From: Copromyces sp. CBS 386.78
Taxonomy: Eukaryota > Ascomycota > Sordariomycetes > Sordariales > Sordariaceae
Assembly (NCBI GenBank): GCA_030685235.1
Contig: MU839081.1
Span: 62,001-126,000 of the forward strand
Length of the DNA stretch: 64,000 nt
Direction: 5' to 3'
The notes under the pieces: model-generated
Told to the model about the DNA's origin: nothing
What the model saw: the letters and a program-made list of their open reading frames with translations, nothing else
Database searches by the model: none
Program-made: the position numbers and the translations under genes
In this document: positions 55,865-64,000 of the stretch, piece by piece
Position numbering within the stretch: the first letter of the stretch is position 1
Layout: each line of letters starts with the position of its first letter

Positions 55865-56551
55865 AGGGGGAACATGACAGGTGATGGGATGATGGGAAAA
55901 TCACGGGTTGGAAGATTGTAAATATACGTCTGTCATGTTGAAACTCCATTCACATGGACAAAGCTGTTTATACGAAGACAGCAATGCTGCACTCAATGCA
56001 CTTGTGTTCGATTTCACTATTTCAACATTCATTGGGTGTTTATCCTTTCAGTGAAACAGGTGGGGGAGCGTACCGTTATCAGAGCAGTCCGGACGCCTGC
56101 TTGTTCTTTCAAACCGTTTCAACTGACACAACAACTAACACCGCTTTATAGACAACAGAGGGTTTTATAACGATGACATGCCATATATCTCCACACGGGT
56201 GTAGCCACCTGAGGGTAACATGCTCTCCAAGCCCGGGAATTTAATGATAGATCTGTTGTTATGCCAAGGCACATGTAACGGATATCGGATTCCCATATTG
56301 ACACCGGCGCCGTCCGACCATTATCCCTCATGTTCTAACCCCGACCAAGATCCGCCTTCCCGCTTGCCCGCCTACGTGGCATACCTTGATGTCAGTGGGA
56401 GAGGCCCCAACTCTGGAACCGAAACGCCATGCTTTCGAAAACAAGAACCAAGCCAAACAAAATCAAACCCTCCCATGTAACAGATACTGTGAGATTTTTT
56501 TGCCCCATAAGCTGATCAGAGGGAATCGGTGACAAGCCGCAACAGCAACTC
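55865..56551. other. Convergent spacer between GPI14 and F-box genes
   Basis: 3' flanks of both genes; no gene or RNA is recognised. Confidence 0.6.
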
Positions 56552-58410
56552 TCACGCTGAATGGGACATGGAGACCCCCCCGCTCAGCATGTGATAGTTG
56601 GATAGCTTTAACGATAAAGCTCTGGCCCTGGGGAAGTCGGGATTTATGACTATCCTGCCATCCTTGCTGTAGCCAACCTCGCCAAAAGACTCGGCCAATT
56701 CCTCGAAGCGAATTGAGGGCCGGACGCGGTTGAGTTCGCTCACAATAACGTCGCTCCAGACACCGGAGGCCCAGCCGTTGCGCAGCTGGAAGTATGGATT
56801 TAGCGGGGGAACGGGAGAATCTGAAATACAATGTTAGCGACGAATCACCGGAAAGAGAAGGGTGCCCAAATGAGTGACATACCGAGGTCAACATAGCGGA
56901 TGCGCAGGTACTTCACCGAACTAAGCTTCTCCAAGGAGCGAATACCCGCGAGTACCAAAGCCTCAAACGCCTTGATGAAAAACATGTCTGTTATCCCCGA
57001 CCCAGATTCGTTCCAGTGTGTTACGTTTCGGCAGCAGTTCTTGACCGTAATATCGATCGATCTGAGACGAGGATTTCGGACGTCTTTTAGCCGGTTCGCT
57101 AGGTCGACGAAAAACTGCTTGCAAACCCTTCCCGTGTAAGATATGTGTTCCATGGAAGGTAATGCCGCAGCTTGTGCCAGGGTCGAGCAGAAATGCACTT
57201 TGGTCCTGACTTTGTTGAAGTAGTGAGGAAAGGATATCTCTCGCCGATAATCGCCTTCAATGCAGAGGTTCAGAGTAGACAGGCTCATGGGCCGCCTAAG
57301 GACTTCGGCCATGGTGAGATAGCTCTTAGACTTGGGCTTGCTGTAGGAACCGTGCCATTCCTGCAGGTTGGGGAGAGCCGACATGATGGCTTCCCAGTCT
57401 TCCAGGCTCCTGATCAGGTTCCACTGTCCCTTGCAGATAAGTGTCCGAATGGTTTCGACCTTGGGCATCGCCCTAAGCTGCCCGCGCTCTTCCCGAATCC
57501 AGTGTCGCACTTTCGGCGCTTTCTTTCGTTCGCCACCTTCTAGAGTAAGGACGGAAACCTCGGGAAAGGTCTCGGCGACAAAGTAAAAGGCCTCTTCTAG
57601 GGAGCAATTGTTGGCCGGTAGTATGTAGGTGGCATTGGTCAAGCCATCGGCGGTGACAGTAGGCAAAACATTGGTGTTGGAGACTGCCAAGGGACCATAC
57701 TTTGGCTGGAAGACGGGAAACCAGACCTCGATGTGCTTGACGTAGCAGCGCAGATGCGGGTTCTGGCAGAACCAGGAAAACGAGCTGCGCAATGACTCTA
57801 TCGTGGCCTTGAGCTTGATGTGCCGATATAATCGCTCCTGAATCAAGACCCTCCATACACTGCTGACCAATGATAACTCTGACAGTTCCCTCCGCCTCGA
57901 GTGCCTCAGTGCAGTGCCCCATCGTACAATGGAGCTCTTTGAGGCTGGTGATACGCGAAAGCCGAACAAGTGGTCGAGGATGCATTCGTGGATCTCGGCG
58001 GGAAGATGGTTGAGGTTCACGCCAACGCTTTGGCTCGGTCCAGGCAAAGCACCTGCAGGCGGTTGACAATGGTCGGGCTCGTCTACATCCATCAAGTCCT
58101 CGGCTGGACAAGTGGCCCTTCGCAGAGTAGTAGCACTTCGAGGGTCCGGGTGCGGAAACGGGGTGCTACTTGGACGGGTGGGTGGGACAAAGTCTTGCAG
58201 GCCGACCTGGTCGAGTGGTGGGCTTGACGAACCCGGCGATACCGGGTTTGAGGCTGTGGTCATAATATTGGCCAGCTCGACCGTTGCCTTGCCCTCTTCT
58301 TCTTCTTCATGCAGCGATTGGTCCCTCTCGGTTCTCGGTACGCGGGTGTGCAGAGTCAAGGGCTCGAAGTGCACTTGATCGAGAAGCATTGGGTCGCTGG
58401 GTGGTGTCAT
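56552..58410 (-). CDS. F-box protein, substrate unknown
   Basis: Exons 58410-56883 and 56820-56552 give 598 residues. The 62-nt intron (GTATGT donor, GCTAAC branch point) joins YVDL to DSPVPPLNPYF in frame. The first 130 residues are low-complexity and acidic. An F-box-like segment follows, VNLNHLPAEIHECILDHLFGF...LSELSLVSSVWRVLIQERLYRHIKL (about 131-200). The rest has irregular leucine-rich spacing (LRCYVKHIEVWFP, LSTLNLCIEGDYR, LRSIDITVKNC, VKYLRIRYVDL) resembling a degenerate LRR horseshoe. F-box proteins dock targets on SCF ubiquitin ligases through Skp1. Fungal genomes have many orphan members like this one, and I cannot name the target. Confidence 0.82.
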
Positions 58411-59589
58411 TTTGGAATCTCCGGCGTAGATGGTAGATGCCGTACTAATGCTCTGGTGTCTTCAAGGTCATGACATGTGGGTAAGCGAAGGATACGTCGT
58501 CTGTCTCGCTATGGCCGGAGACGGGGCGCGTAGTGATGGCTGAGCTTTTCACAATGTTAGGAGACGGTATCGGCAGAAAGACGCAGCAAGGTATCCAGGA
58601 GGATATCCAGAATGGTTTCCGGGATGGTGCGTATGGTGGTCGCTGCGGGCGGTATAGTGGGGACGAGAGGAGAGACGAGAGATGAAGGAACGAACGACGG
58701 CGACAAGACAGCGCAGGCGGGTAACGAAGAAGAAAAGAACGAGGGAGCAGCCGGATGAAACAACGGGACTGTAAATCGCCAAGGCTGGAAGGCTGGACTC
58801 GGGAAGAGCCTATCGAGCAACGAGAGGGTTGCTTGGGTCCCGGTCGCGTGCGCCCGTCGGAGATGGAATAATTCGTTCTGCGGGAGGAGCGTAGCGACCG
58901 ACGTACGCACTGATTGAGCACTTCTGAGCCTGTTTATGCGTGTGCTTTGTTGTAGTCTGCGTGCGCTATGGGCCGATCGGTGCGATGGAGGAGGCGCGTG
59001 TCAACAAACCAAAAAGCGGACTGAATGATGACAAGCAGGACACTGCGGCAGGACGGCGGGGGGACAAAAGTCACAGGTTGACGCCGGCACCGCGACAACA
59101 AGAAGGACGGCCAACAAGGGACTTTTGGGACATGGGTTTGTTGACCGGGATTCAAACGGCCAGACCGTTCTGAGAGCTGAGATTGGCGGGTTCTGGATGA
59201 TGGGGTTGGGGGGAAGCGAGCGTCGCTGCCGTGTGGTGTCTGGCTGCAGTGTCTGGCTGGCAGACTGCAAGTTCTAATTGTGCGAAGTGGGTTAGTGCAT
59301 GCTGCCCGGGACAAGAGCGACAGGACCCAACCGAACCAGCCTCGTGGATCTACCTGAACGACGAGAAGTGCCTACTTTGAACAAGGTGAAGAGTATATAC
59401 CGTAGAAGCTCGCGAAACTGGCAAAACGCTAACCTCATTTCGGCGCCGGGCATATAGCAGAAATATGGCAGAAGTCAGCCCAGTTGGCAGGTATGTGTAA
59501 CCCTGTGCAGCTGATATGTTACGGGTATAATACAATATAGAATCTCGGCAGCCTAGGGCGCCTCTTAGTCCCAGCGGTCTCCTCATTTA
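58411..59589. other. Intergenic region upstream of the F-box gene
   Basis: F-box promoter, then about 700 bases of normal base composition with no supported gene. It borders the AT-rich repeat block. Confidence 0.5.
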
Positions 59590-60244
59590 TTTATACTCTA
59601 TAATTCGAAGTCGTCGTCGTCGTCGTACTATTATTATCGCTAAAATGCCCCTAGTCATTCGTAGATAGTAGTAACCCCGCCTTAATAGGGGGGTATTATT
59701 ACTAGCCTCTAATTAAAAGCTTGCTAAGATTCGCCTTAATCCTAATACTAAATTGTATAGCGATTATTAACTTCGTCGCTATTATCCGTATAAGTATTAA
59801 TAACGATCCTATTCGACTGAAAAGAAATTATAGGTTAATTAGCGTACCTATATAATTATTAAGAGCGATTAGAAACGATAAGAGAGGGGTAATATACTAA
59901 TTAAACGTACGATAGGTTTTCGCTTACTTTACGCAAACGCAAATCGAACTCCCGTTCGAAGGATAGCGGTATCGTCTTCGAAATAACTTTAATTATTACG
60001 ACGACCGTTGCTATAACGCGGTATATCGAAAAGTTTACGCTTTCTATAAAATCCTTCTTCGAACTATTATAAATTAATAAAAGTAGCGCAATACGATTTT
60101 ATTTAGCCTAACGAAAGAAGGCAAAATATAATAGCTATTAATAGAGAAGAAATTATACAAAATTTTTTAGACCGCCCATCGTACAAATAAATCGTTAGTA
60201 ATTTAATATTAGTTTCGTCGTCATTCGACTACTCTCTTTATTAA

Positions 60245-61004
60245 AGAGAAAGTCTTTTCGGACAGTCAAAAATGTCTTCCCACACAGTCGCCGCACCCTT
60301 CCCGCGCGCTAAGACACGCTAATGCACCCCAAAAATTTTTGAACTAATCAGATCGCTCGCATCCATTCTGAGTCTCCACGCTCCTATTCTTGGCGTTAGC
60401 AAATCGTACCGCGCCCGCCAAGCCCCCAGATTACAGCCCATTACACATCCTACCCCTACACACGTATCGCTGACAGCCGTGACAATCGCTGACAGCCAAT
60501 CGCTAACAGCCGTAACAGTCACTAACAGCTGTGACAATCGCTGACAGCCGTGACAGCCGTGACAGCCGTGACAGCCGTGACAGCCGTGACAGCCATTGAC
60601 AGCTGTGACAATCGCTGACAGCCGTGACAGCTATAACAGCCGTAACAGCTATTAACAGCTATAACAATCGCTAACAGCCGTGACAGCCATGCGATGTGTG
60701 ACCGTGCCGCTAAGTGCCCTGTAAAGTGCGTTGTAAAGTGGCCAATCTGGGTGCAGATCTGGGCGCACATCTGGGCTGGGCACGTGACATTCTATAAAAG
60801 AATATAATACCCAGATTTCAAGTGTGAAATCTATGAAAGAACACGGCTGCCAAGCTGAGTGTGGAGACTCAAATAGATGTGAACGATCTAATTAGTTCAA
60901 AAAATTTTGGGGTGCATTAGCGTGCCTTGGCGCGCGGGAAGGGTGTAAGTGGGTGGGGCGACTGTGTAGGAAGACATTTTCGACTGTCCGAAAAGACTTT
61001 CTCT
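60245..61004. mobile_element. 760-bp non-autonomous inverted-repeat DNA element
   Basis: The ends are inverted repeats of about 135-144 bases (left 60245-60379, right 60861-61004, the right copy with a roughly 10-base extra piece), beginning AGAGAAAGTCTTTTCGGACA. TATTAA directly repeats on both sides (60239-60244 and 61005-61010), a possible target duplication, though in AT-rich DNA this could be chance. No transposase frame exists inside. The interior has tandem 9-10-base units and a GC-richer unique part. Its base composition is normal compared with the flanks, so it inserted after the surroundings were mutated. Superfamily is undetermined. Confidence 0.75.
60471..60690. repeat. Tandem (TGACAGCCG)-type minisatellite inside the element
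   Basis: About twenty imperfect copies of a 9-10-base unit GACAGCCGT, including five perfect ones in a row. Variant copies replace TGACAG by TAACAG, that is TpG to TpA changes. Confidence 0.85.
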
Positions 61005-62410
61005 TATTAAAATATACCTAAAGATTAGAAATGAATTTAAATTCTTAAATAAATAGTTTAAAAACTTCTATTATCATTTTATTATTACGTAGCGAAAAAT
61101 TACCTATTAAATTTAGAAGCTCCCCGGTAAATTATTAATAAAAGTTAATAATTTTCTTCGGTAAGTAAATAATTTAGTAGGCGGGTATTCGAATAAGGGG
61201 TAATTAATTATAATTTAGTTTTATTAAGCGCAATAGCTAACCGACTATCCTTAATATTCGTATACGATTCCCGCCGTCTTATATTATTAATTTCGATAAA
61301 GTAGCCTTCAATTTCGAATATTTTAATAGCGCTACCTATAATTTTAAAAGTTTATAAACTATTTTTAGTAAAATTATACGAAGTGGTTGGAGTAAGTAAT
61401 AGTATTCTTTCGTTCTTTATATTTTTAGCGATAGTAAATAGCGCTTAAAACCGATTATTATTTTTTATAGAGAGGGGAAAGTCTGTAATAAAGAATAATA
61501 CTTCTATATTAAAAACGTAATAATTTAGTTTAATAAGGAGGTATATTAGAACGAAACCTTTTTTAATATATAATTAGAAGAAGAATTATAGTTAGTTGTA
61601 AGAGAATTAGGGAGAAATATGCTATTAGTAATAGATGTATACCTATTTTACAATTCCTAGAAGGTTAGAAATACTATTAGCTAAATTAACGAATTTATTT
61701 CCTCCTAATTATTAATTATAGTTATAATTCTTAGTAGCTTTACGAATTTATTATAACTGTTAGATATAGCGATTAACTCGTTGTTTAAAACTATAATAAG
61801 AGACGAAACCAAATAATTATAAAATTAATAGTAAGAGGATAACCCGGGTAAACGTTAGATTATCTTTAATAAAAGGGTATTAGTTACTTACGCTATTTCT
61901 CGTTATTATAAAAGGTTATAAACGGATAAAAAAGATATAATTATTAAATCTTTTAAAAATAATAGTATTTCTATCCTTCTAAATAGGTTAGAGAATTATT
62001 TAATTAGTATTAAAGAGATTAATAATAACGATTTGGTTTAGGATAATTAGTAGAGTATAGCTAATATAATTAGCAATAAGATAGGCGAATTGGAAGTTAT
62101 CTTTGAAGATAAAGATAATAAGGGTTTATATTACGATTTCGACGACGAGGAGGTAATAGAGAGGAGGGAGAGGGTAAGGTAGGCAATTCTAGCTAAATAT
62201 AGCTACTATATTGTAAAAGATTTAAAGGCGATATTATACGAAAGAGGCTAATTGCAGTCTGGTAATAAGGGAGATTTGTATATAAGATTGAAGGTATACG
62301 AACTAGTATAATAGAAATAGGTTGAAAGGGAGGCAAATTAGCAATTTCAATAATTAGTAGTTTAAATAATAGTAATTAAGCTTTATCACCCTTATTAATA
62401 GACTCGCCAC

Positions 62411-62482
62411 CTTCAATATTATTACCCTCGCTATCTTTAATATTATTACCCTTACTATCTTCAATATTATTACCTTTATCCT
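62411..62482 (-). repeat. Three 24-bp repeats, coding-like on the minus strand
   Basis: Three near-identical 24-base units. On the minus strand they read an 8-residue repeat of the form GNNIxDSx. The unit length being a multiple of three suggests a relic of protein-coding sequence within the degraded block. Confidence 0.6.
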
Positions 62483-63110
62483 CGTTGTCGTCACAATAAT
62501 AATAATAAATAGTAAAGCCGTTCTACCAAGTACGAACCTTTTAGAGGCGGTTATCCTAGTGACTCTAATATCTACCCAAATTTACAATATAATAACACAC
62601 CTCCTTCCTATCCCTAACCTCGTTCTCGATAAAATAACGGTTAATATTACAAACCTAATTATAATAGGTCTTTTTATTGAAGTCTATAAGGGTAATACCT
62701 TCTAATACGTTAGGAATTAATAGAATTCGAAGGACGAAGAAATATTCGTACCTCTTACGAAATTAACGAGAATTAGGGTAATCGTCAGTTACGTTTGGGT
62801 AGTGAGCGTTAATACTATAAGTTTATTTATATTATATATAAATCCCTTTATTTATTTATAGACAACGTTAATTGCACTAAGTAGGATTCTAGTGTAGGCT
62901 ATAGGGATAGGTGTAAACGGTAGGAGTAGCATATTTGAATAGTGGCATTGTAATAGGGGTGAAAGAGATAGGGGTGAAAGAGGGAAAAAAATTGGGCTAG
63001 ATCCCCCTAGTAAAATAGAAGAAATCCCTCTAGTAAAAGCATAGTAAAAAAGGCCTAGTTAATAAGCTCCCGAATAGAAATATTGCACTCTCACCTTAAT
63101 TTATATACAT

Positions 63111-64000
63111 TTACGTATATAGGAAGCGGGCTGATCCTGCTAGCTCCCTGTACAGATATGCCCAGATGTAGGCACTCAAAGGGGGTTAGCGTTTTGCCAG
63201 TTTCGCGAGCTTCTACGGTAGAGCTTGTAAGTTATTAGGGGACTTTTGGCCGCGGCAACTAAATTTTAGAATTGGGTCGGGTGGAGGGTTCAAATTGTGG
63301 TGTGGATGGCGATCATGGCGGCGGCTGGGGGAGAAATGACCACTCCTCATGCATAGGAAAACTGCTAACAAAATGCCCTTCCAGATGTTAAGAGACTGCA
63401 GGCAGTATGGATGTGATACTAACTCGGGGCTACATGCATTGATGGTGTGGATAATAAGCGACCCTATCGGCCAAGTGGAGAATGGACCATGGGGAACCAA
63501 AAAGTTTAAATGACGATCTTGGAATTCAAACTGCACCTTTTCCACCACACTGTTGAATTGCACCTGTCTGCTACAGTTCTTTGCACCCAAAGAGATGGAG
63601 ATCATCACCAACATGATTTTCCAGGTGGTAAAAAGCCCCAGGACTCTATACAACAGCAAATCCATCGAGACAACAAACAGACGGCACATGCTCACCGCGC
63701 AATATTGACTACACCATTTTGCATAGCATCTACTGTCATGATGTTGCTATTTAAGCCATACAGACATCATGATACATATACGCAATCAAATTCAAACCTG
63801 TCGTGCTGCATCAAAGCCTGCAAAGAGTCGGCACGATTGGAGAACCATGACGATAGCCCCATCTAGCACTTGATGCCATGCATGGCCAAGATACCTCATC
63901 TTGCACAATCCCCGAGAGGGGTTCCAGTACGACAAGAACATAATCACGCCCGGTCCTGTGTACTTTTGTCAATCACCAAGGGCAACTAACCACAAAGACT
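63111..64000. other. Right-hand end, no supported gene
   Basis: Base composition returns to normal. The longest frame (minus, 63213-63695, 160 codons) has no recognisable domain or good start, so it is not called. A gene may begin beyond the window. Confidence 0.45.

Larger units (their letters stand above)
59590..63110. repeat. AT-rich, RIP-degraded repeat block
   Basis: Apart from a 760-bp insert (60245-61004), this stretch is dominated by A, T and TpA. CpA and TpG are scarce while CpG (often TCG, ACG) persists. That is the signature of RIP, which turns CpA into TpA in duplicated DNA. Stops are frequent in all frames. A short coding-like repeat survives on the minus strand near 62410. It is probably the remains of one or more transposons. 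No transposase or reverse-transcriptase motif is still readable, so the family cannot be named. Confidence 0.8.

Noticed and set aside
60471..60690. CRISPR-like array
   Set aside because: Units are 9-10 bases with no unique spacers, in a eukaryotic transposon-like element; it is a minisatellite.
63213..63695. Minus-strand frame of 160 codons near the right end
   Set aside because: Looks like chance; rich in Ser, Leu, His and Pro without domain or start context.

Overview
The window reads as nuclear DNA of a filamentous ascomycete, almost certainly family Sordariaceae (Neurospora/Sordaria relatives). Coding regions are GC-rich, with short (45-110 nt) GT-AG introns carrying CTRAY-type branch points. 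One block is strongly AT-rich and depleted in CpA/TpG, as repeat-induced point mutation (RIP) leaves it. The anchor is a complete quinic-acid (qa) catabolic cluster in the gene order known from Neurospora crassa: qa-x, qa-2, qa-4, qa-3, qa-y, qa-1S, qa-1F. The exact species cannot be fixed from the sequence alone.

Layout. 1-33.2 kb holds ordinary single-copy genes: the 3' part of an ER FKBP (HNEL tail), a TRK potassium transporter, DNA polymerase kappa, a small cysteine-rich protein, a MEMO1 homologue, a plasma-membrane syntaxin, a polyQ protein, APC11, a mitochondrial thiosulfate sulfurtransferase, a RecJ-like DHH protein, a secreted GMC oxidoreductase, an Asn-rich membrane protein, an alpha/beta hydrolase, a GH18 chitinase ending in KDEL, and JIP5/WDR55. 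33.6-50.2 kb is the qa cluster. 50.5-58.4 kb holds an intron-containing tRNA-Leu, a TRAX homologue, an amidohydrolase, the GPI14/PIG-M mannosyltransferase and an F-box protein. From about 59.6 to 63.1 kb the sequence is RIP-degraded repeat DNA. It contains a younger 760-bp element with inverted termini, and is followed by about 0.9 kb of unassigned sequence.

How the genes work together. Quinate enters through QA-Y. QA-3 oxidises quinate/shikimate, QA-2 dehydrates dehydroquinate, and QA-4 makes protocatechuate. QA-1F activates and QA-1S represses. Palindromic matches to the QA-1F operator lie in the qa-x/qa-2 and qa-4/qa-3 divergent promoters and upstream of qa-1F. The best qa-1S donor does not join its two exons in frame.

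The most unusual item is the syntaxin. After its C-terminal membrane anchor it has a 156-residue luminal/extracellular tail with four Lys-Arg sites, two copies of KRFVITDEILExM written with different synonymous codons, and the string RIHGQS, which is the core of the Neurospora/Sordaria alpha-type pheromone. A t-SNARE doubling as a Kex2-processed peptide precursor is a testable hypothesis that I do not know to have been described.
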